From NCBI GenBank assembly GCA_017303475.1, contig JAFLBO010000044.1:1-32768 (forward strand): a stretch of 32,768 bases of DNA, written 5' to 3'. Shown here piece after piece: positions 1 through 7,975 of the stretch. The translations under genes were made by a program, and so were the position numbers. Below the pieces are notes generated by a model. It was given only the letters and a program-made list of their open reading frames with translations, did not search any database and was not told where the DNA came from. Source of the stretch: Chitinophagales bacterium. Its GTDB lineage: Bacteria; Bacteroidota; Bacteroidia; Chitinophagales; Saprospiraceae. Each line of letters begins with the position of its first letter. Within the stretch, counting starts at the first letter, position 1.

Positions 1-51
1 TGTTTGAGAGATTGCCAATATGATAACGAATCTAATGCCGGTGTACTGCAC

Positions 52-136
52 CTCCGCTCCTTAAATCCATTTTATGGCTACAAATATTTCCGGGGCGCTG
101 CCCCTTAAAGCAACTTGTGTACATACCGTAGGTTTC
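52..136. repeat. Dispersed hairpin repeats left of the DUF4440-like gene
   Basis: The first 189 bases carry no gene. They hold a short GGGGC-gct-GCCCC hairpin (about 95-107) and a stretch at about 116-136 that recurs inverted at about 783-803, on the other side of the next gene. The inverted copies share the motif ACATACCGTAGGTTT. Both look like small non-coding repeats of the kind common between Bacteroidota genes. Their function is unknown. Confidence 0.5.
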
Positions 137-189
137 CAAAAACCTTATAAGTCTGAAGCCAAAATGTCCAGTAATGTGATGATACCCCC

Positions 190-675
190 TCATTTATGAT
201 CAAAACTCAATACTTCCTTAAGCACCCAGTTTCCGTCCTCGAGTAGATATAAATGGATAAACTTTGCTCTGCTGGTATGCACATCCGCTTTCTCTTTTTC
301 CCTGATATAAAAATCGTGTATACCGGTTTGTATGACTCCGTACAAAACGCCGTTTTCATACATGGGAAACACCTCCAGACTTTCTACCACCACCTTTCTG
401 ATGGGCTTTTTCCCAGGGTCTGAGCAAATATACTTTTTAGTGTTTTCCATAAACACGCTCTTGTTCTGAACACCGCCCTGATCATGATAAAATACCAGAT
501 CAGCGTGTGTGGCCTGGTTCAAATAGTCCAGGTCGCAAAGGTTGAAGCCCCGCTCAAAAAAGATACTGTCCTGTTGCTTTAACGCCAGGAACAGGTCTGA
601 GTTTTTTGACACCTGTGCATTTGCCATGCCCATTGAAAATGTCAGTATCAGGATAGTAATGGATCGTATAGTCAT
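190..675 (-). CDS. Exported NTF2-like (DUF4440/SnoaL-type) protein
   Basis: This is a 161-residue protein with a clear Sec signal peptide. A short basic start is followed by a hydrophobic stretch and cleavage is likely after MANA, near residue 20. The mature part (about 140 residues) has the size and alternating pattern of the NTF2-like fold, with an early helix, a central D-x-x-Y-L-N segment, and a C-terminal WVLKEVLSFDHK strand typical of DUF4440. NTF2-like domains bind small ligands or act as simple enzymes, and no specific substrate can be named here. The gene stands alone, is flanked by inverted repeats, and has a TAACTTTG -7 promoter element just upstream. The family call rests on fold-like features rather than a diagnostic motif, so it is moderately sure. 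Confidence 0.65.
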   Translation of the reverse strand: MTIRSITILILTFSMGMANAQVSKNSDLFLALKQQDSIFFERGFNLCDLDYLNQATHADLVFYHDQGGVQNKSVFMENTKKYICSDPGKKPIRKVVVESLEVFPMYENGVLYGVIQTGIHDFYIREKEKADVHTSRAKFIHLYLLEDGNWVLKEVLSFDHK

Positions 676-713
676 AAAATTAAGAGCGTGTTATTCCCAC
701 AACTTGTTTTGAG

Positions 714-721
714 CAAAGTTA
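714..721 (-). promoter_or_regulatory. Bacteroidota -7 promoter element
   Basis: On the minus strand the sequence reads TAACTTTG, a perfect match to the TAnnTTTG -7 consensus of the Bacteroidota primary sigma factor. It lies about 40 bp before the start codon of the DUF4440-like gene. The -33 element is not obvious. Confidence 0.5.
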
Positions 722-772
722 TGATCAAATGGGTAAAATGGAAGTGGGAATTGCGGAGTACCGGAGGTTTTA

Positions 773-793
773 CGTAGGTTTTTAAAACCTACG
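773..793. repeat. Palindromic hairpin repeat, partner of the copy at 116-136
   Basis: This is a perfect palindrome with arms CGTAGGTTT and AAACCTACG and a three-base centre. It is followed by GGTATGTACATA, which is the inverted counterpart of the sequence at about 116-136. The two copies bracket the exported DUF4440-like gene. It may act as a bidirectional terminator or be a degenerate small mobile repeat. Confidence 0.55.
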
Positions 794-837
794 GTATGTA
801 CATAAGCTATATATAGATGTTAAGAGCATGTTGGAAA

Positions 838-1028
838 CACATCTAGCATCTTGTAACCCGCTGTTTTAACGGCGGGCAAAAGCCGCCCCCCATCACATCT
901 ATCTTCTTTACAGAACATCACATCTTCAAGAGGTTATGGATGCTGATGCTCTGCAAAGATGATAGATGTGATGAGTGGGGTATTCCAGGCCGCTCGTTGA
1001 AACGAGCGGTTACAAGATGGCAGATGTG
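838..1028. repeat. Full-length 191-bp fold-back repeat (family A, complete copy)
   Basis: The two halves are inverted relative to each other. The ends pair (CACATCT...CATCTTGTAACC against GGTTACAAGATGG...AGATGTG). Inner arms ATCACATCTATC and GATAGATGTGAT pair as well. Each half also carries its own hairpin: 857-876 (CCCGC arms) and 990-1009 (nine perfect pairs). Partial relatives occur at 5642-5772 and 18433-18536. There is no open frame inside. The structure is that of a small non-autonomous fold-back element. It ends 20 bp before the start of the DUF3592 gene, so it may contribute to that gene's promoter or leader. Confidence 0.7.
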
Positions 1029-1048
1029 ATTCCTATTATCTTCGCCCT

Positions 1049-2089
1049 ATGGTACCATACAAATATTACCCTCTATTCCTTCTATTCCTCATCGCCCGGC
1101 CCTGCCTGGCAGCCCCGGATTTTTCCACTTCCACCATTGCACCGCGCAACCCCAACCCGCAAACCTCCGCTATAGTGGTGTTTGATCTGGTGTTGCGCAA
1201 TACCGGCAACGAAGGTGGAACGCCGGTTTTTCTGGATATAGATTGGGGCAGCGCGGGTTTCCTGGCTGAAACAACGGGCCTGGACAGCGCCGAGGTGGAT
1301 TACGATGCGGGCACGCTGCGCCATTACCTGACGCTTCCGGCAGGCGCCGAAAAACGCGTCAGCCTGCACCTGTTTACCTTCAGCGAAGCCAAAGGCGATG
1401 TCTTGTCTGTCCGCATGCGACTGGCAGATTTTAACCACAACAGCGAACATTGGGATCAGGCGGGCATCACCCTGGAGCCCCGGCCTGTTCCGGTGAACAT
1501 GCGCGTAGGCTCTATTGGAATCAACTATGCAGCGCTGGTGCTGCTGCTCTGGCTGGCTGCTACTTTGCTGCTGTGGTTACTGCTCAGGGTACTCCTGAAA
1601 GATGCTTCAAATAAGGCCCTTGGGCTCACCTTTTTGTGGATGATGCCCATCGGGTTTTGGCTGATTTTTGCTGCCATGGCCAGGAAAGACTGGCAGATCC
1701 TGAGCAACTGGAAAGAAACCCGCGGCGTCATTATTGGCAGGCACATGGAGATCACTACCTCCAATACCGCCAGCCAGCAGGCCAAAAGGCAGGGAACCGA
1801 CCAAAACTATGCCATTGCCCTGGCATTGAGGTTTGAACATCAGGGCAAAACAGTGTATGGATCAGGCTACGATCCGGATTCTTTTCTGCACATTGGCGGC
1901 AGAAAACAACGCGAAAAAGAGATCCGGGAATGGACGGTGGGGGCCACGATTCCTTGTTGGTACAATCCGGACAACCCCGCGGAACTGGTGGTGAAAAGAG
2001 GCTTTGGCGGCGCGTATTTTTTTGCCTTGTTGCCCTTGCCTTTTTTCCTGTTCGGGGTGTGGTTGTTTAGGACAAGCAGGGCCAATTAA
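1049..2089 (+). CDS. Membrane protein with DUF3592 domain
   Basis: This 346-residue protein starts with a signal peptide (cleavage near residue 20, after CLA). An extracytoplasmic beta-rich region of about 130 residues follows. Two close membrane helices (about residues 160-210), a DUF3592-type domain (about 220-325) and a last membrane helix complete it. The DUF3592 signature is visible as W-x-E-T-R-G-V-I-I-G-R, then RFEHQGKTVYGSGYD, then I-P-C-W-Y-N-P-D-N-P-A-E-L near the end. DUF3592 is a small beta domain of unknown function in membrane proteins. The start follows directly on the fold-back repeat, and the next gene begins 11 bp after the stop, so the two are probably co-transcribed. The family call is good; the function is unknown. 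Confidence 0.8.
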   Translation: MVPYKYYPLFLLFLIARPCLAAPDFSTSTIAPRNPNPQTSAIVVFDLVLRNTGNEGGTPVFLDIDWGSAGFLAETTGLDSAEVDYDAGTLRHYLTLPAGAEKRVSLHLFTFSEAKGDVLSVRMRLADFNHNSEHWDQAGITLEPRPVPVNMRVGSIGINYAALVLLLWLAATLLLWLLLRVLLKDASNKALGLTFLWMMPIGFWLIFAAMARKDWQILSNWKETRGVIIGRHMEITTSNTASQQAKRQGTDQNYAIALALRFEHQGKTVYGSGYDPDSFLHIGGRKQREKEIREWTVGATIPCWYNPDNPAELVVKRGFGGAYFFALLPLPFFLFGVWLFRTSRAN

Positions 2090-2100
2090 ACCTGGTAAAA

Positions 2101-3291
2101 ATGGTAAACAGAAAAAAACAACCTATTTATACAGCGCTGATCCTGCTGATTGGAGCATTGGTATTGTATTTTTTTACGTGCAATAACCCCCCCAAAAAAG
2201 CTGCCGACTTCCGCACCAAATTAATAGCGTTTGTAAAACAGGATAGCCTTGAAGAAATCAAAGCACTAGATGCTCAATATCCCGACAGTATGAAAACCTG
2301 TCTGAATAATATGGGCTCCACCATTTTACGGAACGCTGCTATGGCCGGTAGCTTACACACGGTTGAATATCTGTTAACCCAAAAGTCGTTGGATATCAAT
2401 GCTGAAGAAGGCGCTGCGCTCCATTATGCGGCATCAATGGGTAGGACAGAAATGGTGCAGTTCTTATTGAAAAAAGGTGCTGCCATACTTCCAAATGGCT
2501 ATAGCCGGGAAAATCCATTACATGCAGCAGCAGGAACTAATCCTGATTTGTGGGTTGAACGAGAAGACAAAGATTTTACAAAGATTGATATACCGGGAGT
2601 GGTAAAGATATTGATAGAACACGGCATTGATGTGAACAGTCTGGATAAAGACAACGAAACGCCCTTGCACAGGGCAGCTTTTGTTCAAAATTACGCTGTG
2701 GTAAAATATTTATTGGAACAGAAGGCCGCAGTGAATAGTCGGGATAAATCGGGTAATACACCCTTACACGATGCCACTTTTACCAATAAAAACAATAGCG
2801 TTTGCGCCTTATTATTGTCTTATGGCGCCAATCCGAGCATTAAAAATACAAAGGGCAATACGCCACTTCTATATGGCTATGCTGATGCCGATACCAGCAC
2901 CATTCATTTGTTTGAGCAGTATGGATATGATCCCGTGAATGACGTAAATAATGAAGGAAAAACCCTGTTGCATGGGGCATTGGGCAATAACCAATACGCC
3001 ACCATAGACTACCTGCTCCAACAAAAAGCAGATGTAAACGCCACTACTGCGCAAGGCATGACGCCCTTTCACCTTGCTGCGGCAATGCGCGGACCTAAAG
3101 GTTTAGCAGTCATTCAGAAGCTTATGGCTGCAGGAGCAAATATCAATGCAAAAGATACCTGGGGCAGAACGCCATTGTCCTATGTTGATAAAGTTATTGA
3201 AACGGATCATGGTACTTTCTACCCTGACTCCCTGATTGTTTCCTATTTAATCAAGCATGGTGCGCGGCCCCCCAACCCCCTGGGGCGCTAG
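2101..3291 (+). CDS. Membrane-anchored ankyrin-repeat protein
   Basis: This is a 396-residue protein with an N-terminal hydrophobic anchor (about residues 8-26). The anchor ends in FFTC, which is only a loose lipobox, so it may be a membrane helix or a lipoprotein signal. From about residue 60 to the end it consists of ankyrin repeats. Typical cores are ALHYAASMGRTEMVQFLLKKGA, here split as ALHYAASMG and VQFLLKKGA, then TPLHRAAFVQNYAVVKYLLE, TPLHDATF, TLLHGALGNNQYATIDYLLQ and TPFHLAAA. Ankyrin repeats bind proteins, and the partner is unknown. The last residues (RPPNPLGR) and the stop codon are supplied by a C-rich dispersed repeat (3266-3384). The original C-terminus has therefore probably been overwritten, at the cost of only a few residues. 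It forms a likely operon with the DUF3592 gene 11 bp upstream. Confidence 0.85.
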   Translation: MVNRKKQPIYTALILLIGALVLYFFTCNNPPKKAADFRTKLIAFVKQDSLEEIKALDAQYPDSMKTCLNNMGSTILRNAAMAGSLHTVEYLLTQKSLDINAEEGAALHYAASMGRTEMVQFLLKKGAAILPNGYSRENPLHAAAGTNPDLWVEREDKDFTKIDIPGVVKILIEHGIDVNSLDKDNETPLHRAAFVQNYAVVKYLLEQKAAVNSRDKSGNTPLHDATFTNKNNSVCALLLSYGANPSIKNTKGNTPLLYGYADADTSTIHLFEQYGYDPVNDVNNEGKTLLHGALGNNQYATIDYLLQQKADVNATTAQGMTPFHLAAAMRGPKGLAVIQKLMAAGANINAKDTWGRTPLSYVDKVIETDHGTFYPDSLIVSYLIKHGARPPNPLGR

Positions 3292-3384
3292 CCCCACAAC
3301 GTCGGTAGCCCCGGGAGACATGCCCCCAACCCCCTGGGGCGCTAGCCCCACAACGTCGGTAGCCCTGCCGCATAGCGGCAAAAA
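3266..3384 (+). repeat. C-rich tandem repeat, two units plus end hairpin
   Basis: There are two head-to-tail copies (about 3268-3322 and 3323-3364). Each contains AACCCCCTGGGGCGCTAGCC followed by CCACAACGTCGGTAGCC; only the first copy goes on to CCGGGAGACATG. A GCCGC-ata-GCGGC hairpin and an A-run follow (about 3367-3384). Within each unit GGGGC-gcta-GCCCC can form a hairpin. The same arrangement, again right at the 3' end of a gene in the same orientation, is found at 5494-5635. The GC-skewed composition is quite unlike the neighbouring genes. Confidence 0.75.
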
Positions 3385-3511
3385 AGAAGTGGGTGGTTAT
3401 AGCCCTTCATCCGCCCAAAAGGCGCTTCGTACCCTGTTTTCGGCCATTGGTAAACTATCTCTTTGCCGCACTACAACCTCGCCTGCACCTTTGTCATACT
3501 CAACTAAAACG

Positions 3512-3680
3512 CTAGAGTGTGTCTGAAAAACATTCACCGGGCTGAAAATGCATCTTTTGAAACCTGCCTTTCGCGTCTTTTTCGGGCAATAAGCCCCATT
3601 ATTCCCCGAAAAAGGGCGCTCAGTCAGGACCCAAAATCTGCTATTTTCATCTCCGGCAATGTTTTTCAGACACACTCTAG
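3512..3680. mobile_element. MITE-like palindromic element with CTAG ends
   Basis: This is a 169-bp stretch with terminal inverted repeats of 28-29 bp. The left end is CTAGAGTGTGTCTGAAAAAC and the right end is the complement of the same sequence, with one small length change near the inner end. The interior is also self-complementary in an imperfect way (CTTTTTCGGG at 3577-3586 pairs with CCCGAAAAAG at 3605-3614). It holds no transposase. The ends could include a TA target duplication, as left by IS630/Tc1-type transposases, which would mobilise it in trans; this is inference. The right end lies 15 bp before the next gene's start codon. Confidence 0.7.
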
Positions 3681-3695
3681 TAAGACAAAGACATT

Positions 3696-4292
3696 ATGGC
3701 AAAAAAATTCAAACCCAGCTTGCTGCTGTCTGTGCTACTCTGCCTGGGCACGTTGTTAAATGCCCAGCATAAAAACCAAACAGGCTTCGATCTGGCCGTA
3801 GGCACACAATCCTTCTACGCTCCCTTCATCAAAGCGCGTCCCACAGGACTACAACCCGTCGCGATAGCTGGTGTGAACCACCCCTTTAATGCCAGGAATA
3901 CCTTCTCGGTCACCTTGCGCATAGGCTATGGCCGGCACTCCAAACAGGGCGATGCCATTTTTACCCACCTGATGTTCAACTACACCCCTACGCTTTTCAG
4001 GCATCTTGAACTGGGCGTTGGCGCAGGTGCAGGCTATCAGTGGGCTTTTTACCCGGGTAAAGCGCTACAATGGAATGGCGAAGAATGGGTCAAGGGCAAA
4101 TCCTGTAAAGGGGTAGTGCAAGTGCCGCTTCGGTTTAGTGTCGGGTTTAAGCACATCACTGCTGCCAAAGGGGCTTTCACCCCTTATTTGGCGTATCAGG
4201 TGCATGGTTTGTTTCGCTACAATCCCAGTCTGACACCCCTCCCCGTTTCCAACTTTTTATTAGGCGTCAAATACGTTTCAACTCAAAAATAA
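3696..4292 (+). CDS. Small outer-membrane beta-barrel-like protein
   Basis: This is a 198-residue protein with a signal peptide (MAKKFKPSLLLSVLLCLGT..., cleavage after LNAQ near residue 23). The mature part has alternating strands rich in aromatic and glycine residues (FSVTLRIGYG, LELGVGAGAGYQWAFYPG, TPYLAYQVHGLFRYNPSL). It ends in a strand, LLGVKYVSTQK, as small outer-membrane barrels do. No named family was recognised. The stop codon is 2 bp before the following lipoprotein gene, so the two form an operon. It might be a surface barrel of unknown role. Confidence 0.6.
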   Translation: MAKKFKPSLLLSVLLCLGTLLNAQHKNQTGFDLAVGTQSFYAPFIKARPTGLQPVAIAGVNHPFNARNTFSVTLRIGYGRHSKQGDAIFTHLMFNYTPTLFRHLELGVGAGAGYQWAFYPGKALQWNGEEWVKGKSCKGVVQVPLRFSVGFKHITAAKGAFTPYLAYQVHGLFRYNPSLTPLPVSNFLLGVKYVSTQK

Positions 4293-4294
4293 GG

Positions 4295-5494
4295 ATGAAA
4301 AAAATACTTTGTTTCCTCGCTTTCGCGCTGATCTTATCAGCTTGTCATAAAGAAAATCTCTACACCACAGCGGTAAAACCTGTTGCCGGTAGCATTCCTG
4401 TGAACGATAATCACCCGATGAAGGATAGTTTGCAGGCCATGGTACAAAAACATATCGCTTACGGGGTACCTGGCATGCAGGTCATGGTAAAAAACGCAGA
4501 TGGATGGTATGTGGTCAATGGCGGCTATGCCAAAATCGAAGATAACATACCGATGTCAGACCAAATGAGCGCCTGGATTTACAGCATTTCCAAGACGTAT
4601 TTGGCCACCATTGCCCTGCGTTTGAAAGAAAAGGGGCTTCTGACATTAGACACGCTTGCCAAATCATACCTGCCCGCAGATATTACCAACCGCCTGCCCA
4701 ATACAGACCGTATCACGGTGCGGCAGTTGCTCAATCACACCTCCGGTTTGCGCAACCACACCGTGGAGTCGAATTACCAGCTGCAAGTATTGAACCAACC
4801 GCTGAAGGAGTTATCCGTCCGCGAAAAACTGACCTACATTTATGACAAACCCGCCCTGTTTTCGCCAGGTACCGATTTCTTTTACACCAATAGCGGATAC
4901 GCGCTGTTGCAATTGATTTTGGAAAAAGTATCCGGGAAAACATACGCCCAACTGCTACACGACGAGATCATCAAGCCCCTGGAATTCAAAAAAACCTTTT
5001 ACAACCTCACGCCACAACAATTGATCGACGTTGGCGCCCCCAATTATTATTTTGAACGCTTCAACAACGCACAATTGGAAAACGTTACGCAATGGCACAA
5101 CACCATCGCACATGGATTGGAAGGGTATGGCGGCATAGTGGCCAATGGTACAGAGGTGATTCGTTTTATGGAAGCCCTGGTAAATGGTGAACTGCTCAAT
5201 GCCGCCTCGCTCGCCGAAATGCGCACCTGGGTGACCGGTAAAACCAGCATCGAACCCGACTACGGACTGGGCTTGGTGTATTGGGGACAATACAACCAGC
5301 AGACGCCCACGCTGACTTACGGCCACGAAGGAGACTGCCTGGGCGGCAGCACGCAACTCCTGTATGTGCCCGCCAACGATACCTATGTATTCATTTCCAT
5401 CAATGCCGGACGGCAGGTGGCAGGCGCCTATGTAGGAAAAGTCTCCAGCGCCGCTTCCGATGTATGCCGGTATGTTGCTACCTGGCGGCAGTAG
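4295..5494 (+). CDS. Serine hydrolase of the class C beta-lactamase/DD-peptidase family, lipoprotein
   Basis: This 399-residue protein has a lipoprotein signal (LSAC, lipid-bearing Cys17). The beta-lactamase family (Pfam PF00144) motifs are complete. Ser97-x-x-Lys100 (SISK) gives the nucleophile and general base, Tyr197-Thr-Asn199 is the YxN motif, and His344-Glu-Gly346 is the HxG motif in place of the K-T-G of true beta-lactamases. LLNHTSGL (about residues 145-152) is the family's usual structural motif. Members act as D-alanyl-D-alanine carboxypeptidases, esterases or peptidases at the cell surface. The HEG triad argues against being primarily a beta-lactamase. It is probably anchored in the periplasm or outer membrane. 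Its stop codon (TAG) coincides with the start of the C-rich repeat at 5494-5635. Confidence 0.88.
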   Translation: MKKILCFLAFALILSACHKENLYTTAVKPVAGSIPVNDNHPMKDSLQAMVQKHIAYGVPGMQVMVKNADGWYVVNGGYAKIEDNIPMSDQMSAWIYSISKTYLATIALRLKEKGLLTLDTLAKSYLPADITNRLPNTDRITVRQLLNHTSGLRNHTVESNYQLQVLNQPLKELSVREKLTYIYDKPALFSPGTDFFYTNSGYALLQLILEKVSGKTYAQLLHDEIIKPLEFKKTFYNLTPQQLIDVGAPNYYFERFNNAQLENVTQWHNTIAHGLEGYGGIVANGTEVIRFMEALVNGELLNAASLAEMRTWVTGKTSIEPDYGLGLVYWGQYNQQTPTLTYGHEGDCLGGSTQLLYVPANDTYVFISINAGRQVAGAYVGKVSSAASDVCRYVATWRQ

Positions 5495-5635
5495 CCCCCC
5501 CGCCCCCCTTGGGGCGCTAGCCCCACAAGTTGGTAGCCCCGGGAGACATGCCCCCCCCAACCCCCCGGGGCGCTAGCCCCACAACGTCGGTAGCAGGAGA
5601 CATGAAAACGCCCCCCGGCCGCATCGCGGCAAAAC
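5494..5635 (+). repeat. C-rich tandem repeat, second locus
   Basis: Two further units occur (about 5495-5550 and 5551-5604) of the repeat seen at 3266-3384, each with GGGGCGCTAGCCCCACAA and ending in GGGAGACATG or AGGAGACATG. A GGCCGC-atc-GCGGC hairpin and an A-run follow (about 5617-5634). As at the first locus, the unit order is tandem repeats then hairpin, and the array touches the stop codon of the upstream gene. Confidence 0.75.
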
Positions 5636-5641
5636 CTGAGC

Positions 5642-5772
5642 GCATCTAACCTCTTGCAACCGCCCGTTTCAACGGCCAGCCGGAAATACCCCACTGAGCA
5701 CCTCTGGCATCTTTACAGCGCAGCAGCATCCATAACCACTTGAAAATGTGATGTTTGGTAAAGATGCCAGAG
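5642..5772 (-). repeat. Partial, diverged copy of fold-back repeat family A
   Basis: The sequence follows the reverse complement of the complete copy at 838-1028 over most of its length. It shares blocks such as CGTTTCAACG, GGAATACCCCACT in slightly altered form, GCATCCATAACC, and AATGTGATGTT. It stops after the central part, so one outer hairpin is missing. It is non-coding. The rest of this 660-bp gene-free stretch (5773-6155) shows no recognisable gene. Confidence 0.6.
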
Positions 5773-6155
5773 CTGTACGAGCGTACCTCAGAAATGGACT
5801 TGCCAATTTCCCATCCCGCGCGGTCTTTCCTTTCCAGAAGTATCCTGGCAGGGTGCGGCGGGGGGAAAGGGGGGCTGAGCAGGTGAATTGGTGGATAACA
5901 TAAATTTTCCGGTGGATGGTTTGGAAATTTGTGGTTAGTGCCTATTTTTACGGTCTGAAAGTTATTTAATGAGCTGAAAGTATCTCCTTGCTCTATTGCT
6001 GAGCAGTTGCGTGAAACCAAGCCAAATTGGTTGGATTTACGCAACGGGTAATTTCCAGGCTGGGAGTGACAAAGCGGGTTTTCACGCAATGGAGGCTATA
6101 GGATGAGTTGTGCTAAATTAGAGTTGGACATCACCAAAAAAATAAACCAAGAAAA

Positions 6156-7868
6156 ATGAGCTACATTCCTAAAACGATAAGTGAAGTCATTACAGAGTAT
6201 TTAAATAGAATGACTTTTCTCCCTGCGATTCAGAGGGAATATGTTTGGACACCGTATGCAATTGAAAAACTGTTTGATTCGATTTTGGGAGATTTTCCAA
6301 TAAGTACATTCCTGTTTTGGAAGATAAGGGAAGAAAACAAAAACGAATGGACGGCTTACGAATTTATCAGGGAATACGACACAGAATTTCCACATAATAA
6401 AGAAGCAACTGTAACGGGGATAAACCAAGATGTCTATTTGGTACTGGACGGACAACAAAGATTGACTTCACTCCTGATTGGGTTGAAAGGGTCGTACCGA
6501 TTTTTCTACTATCGTTGGCAGAAGACTAAATTATACCTTAACATCCTGAAAGAACCGATAAAACCTGATAATCCAGAAGAGTTTACATATCAATTTCAGT
6601 TCAGAGAAAATGACCAACCAAATCCAAAAGACCCAAATCCTCAATTTTGGTATTTGGTTGGTGACATTTTAAATTACGTTGACGCAGAAGACGCAAAAAA
6701 AGCGGTGAAAGGAAAATTAGCGGAATATTCAGAAGTGCAAAGAGATACAGCAAATACCCACATTGGAAGACTTCATTCTAGAATCCATACTTTGAGACTG
6801 CTAAATTATTACGAAGAAAAATCACAAGATTATGATAAAGTCGTTGAAGCATTTATTCGAGCCAATACGGGAGGTGTCAAACTGGAATATAGCGACATAC
6901 TTCTTTCAACAGCGACAGCAAAATGGAAAAACCTAAATGCAAGGGAAGAAATACACTCGTTTACTGATAGCATCAATACAACAGGTAATGGATATTCGTT
7001 CGAAAAAGATTTTGTCCTGAAAGGTTCCTTATATTTAACAGAAGGGCTTCCAATCCAATATAAAGTCAAGAATTTTAACAAGACAAACCTTGAAAAAATT
7101 GAAGATAATTGGGAGGCGATTAAGGCAAACATTGAATCAACTGTCAAACTGGTAAGCAAGTTTGGATTTAATGACAAAAACCTTGTTGCAAAAATCGCTT
7201 TGCTTCCGATTGCATATTATATGTCCAAAACACCCAATAAAAACTTTGTCAGTTCAACGAATAAAGACGATGTAAGAAACCAGATAATAATTCAGAAATG
7301 GTTGACGATTTCGCTTTTAAAAAATGCGTTTGGCAGCTCATCAGATACCACCCTTAAGAATTTACAAGACACATTAAATGAACAGACAGACTTTTCGATT
7401 TTTCCCTACGAAGCACTAAATAAAAGATTGGGAATTGATACTTTGTTCAGCGAAGTTGAAATAGAAAATTTGCTTTCCACCAATTACTCGACAAAATACA
7501 GTTATCTGATTCTTTCACTTTTGTACCCTAATCGAGATTGGAAAGACAACAAGTACCACGAAGACCATATTTTTCCGAAATCAGAATTTAGTGTAGCAAG
7601 ATTGAGAAGGCGAGGTTATGATGAAGATACAATTGCAGAATATTGGAAGTATTACAATTCGATATTGAATTTGCAACTTTTGACAGATTCAGAAAACCTT
7701 GAAAAGAACTCAAAAGATTTTGAGGAGTGGTTTTCTTCGAGAGACAATAACTTCAAAGACAGACATAAAATCCCAACGATAACCTCTTATAATTTCGATA
7801 ACTTTTTAAAGTTCGTTTCAGAAAGGAGAAAATTACTTGAACAGAAATTGAAATCAATAGAAATATAA
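6156..7868 (+). CDS. DUF262 and HNH (DUF1524-like) domain protein, GmrSD-like
   Basis: This 570-residue protein has an N-terminal DUF262 (ParB/Srx-fold) domain. Visible motifs are P-A-I-Q-R-E-Y-V-W (residues 23-31) and the signature DGQQR (98-102) followed by LTSL. The C-terminal part carries an HNH-type nuclease motif, Y-H-E-D-H-I-F-P-K (467-475), with an N-rich helix about 25-30 residues later (NSILNLQLL), as in DUF1524. In GmrSD, a type IV restriction system against glucosylated hydroxymethylcytosine DNA, DUF262 hydrolyses nucleotides and the HNH domain cleaves DNA. This protein has both parts in one chain. It is likely an anti-phage nuclease, though the modification it recognises cannot be told. 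It is AT-rich compared with the flanking chromosome, suggesting transfer. An A-rich leader precedes the ATG. Confidence 0.85.
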   Translation: MSYIPKTISEVITEYLNRMTFLPAIQREYVWTPYAIEKLFDSILGDFPISTFLFWKIREENKNEWTAYEFIREYDTEFPHNKEATVTGINQDVYLVLDGQQRLTSLLIGLKGSYRFFYYRWQKTKLYLNILKEPIKPDNPEEFTYQFQFRENDQPNPKDPNPQFWYLVGDILNYVDAEDAKKAVKGKLAEYSEVQRDTANTHIGRLHSRIHTLRLLNYYEEKSQDYDKVVEAFIRANTGGVKLEYSDILLSTATAKWKNLNAREEIHSFTDSINTTGNGYSFEKDFVLKGSLYLTEGLPIQYKVKNFNKTNLEKIEDNWEAIKANIESTVKLVSKFGFNDKNLVAKIALLPIAYYMSKTPNKNFVSSTNKDDVRNQIIIQKWLTISLLKNAFGSSSDTTLKNLQDTLNEQTDFSIFPYEALNKRLGIDTLFSEVEIENLLSTNYSTKYSYLILSLLYPNRDWKDNKYHEDHIFPKSEFSVARLRRRGYDEDTIAEYWKYYNSILNLQLLTDSENLEKNSKDFEEWFSSRDNNFKDRHKIPTITSYNFDNFLKFVSERRKLLEQKLKSIEI

Positions 7869-7874
7869 AAAAGG

Positions 7875-7975
7875 CGAATGCCCAACACTGCGCCAGCGGC
7901 CATGCCCAGCAAAAGTTGGATATGTCGTTGGTGCCCACGTTCTTGCCAACTAAAAAATAAAACAAAAATAAATAA
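7875..7975 (+). other. GC-rich cassette-like module with A-rich leader
   Basis: A GC-rich, hairpin-prone stretch (about 7875-7950) lies between two AT-rich genes. It contains CCCAAC and two GTTGG segments that can pair. It ends in CACGTT-c-t-t-g-CCAACTAAAAAA and an A-rich run leading straight to the ATG of the DUF4145 gene. A very similar right end occurs at 8966-9003. The arrangement resembles the recombination sites that separate gene cassettes, but the integron attC core consensus is matched only in part. Confidence 0.4.

Noticed and set aside
3257..3526. An 89-codon frame over the C-rich repeat region
   Set aside because: It is made of the tandem repeat translated (repeated PPTPWGASPTTSVA), followed by repeat and MITE sequence.
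3397..3759. Small frames on both strands across the MITE
   Set aside because: They read through the terminal inverted repeats and give near-identical short peptides (MCLKNI and NVFQTHS) from each arm. This reflects the palindrome, not genes.
7879..7936. True integron attC site
   Set aside because: One side gives GCCCAAC and GTTGGAT, which fit the core consensus, but the second module does not fit it. No integrase gene is present. It is kept only as a cassette-like module.
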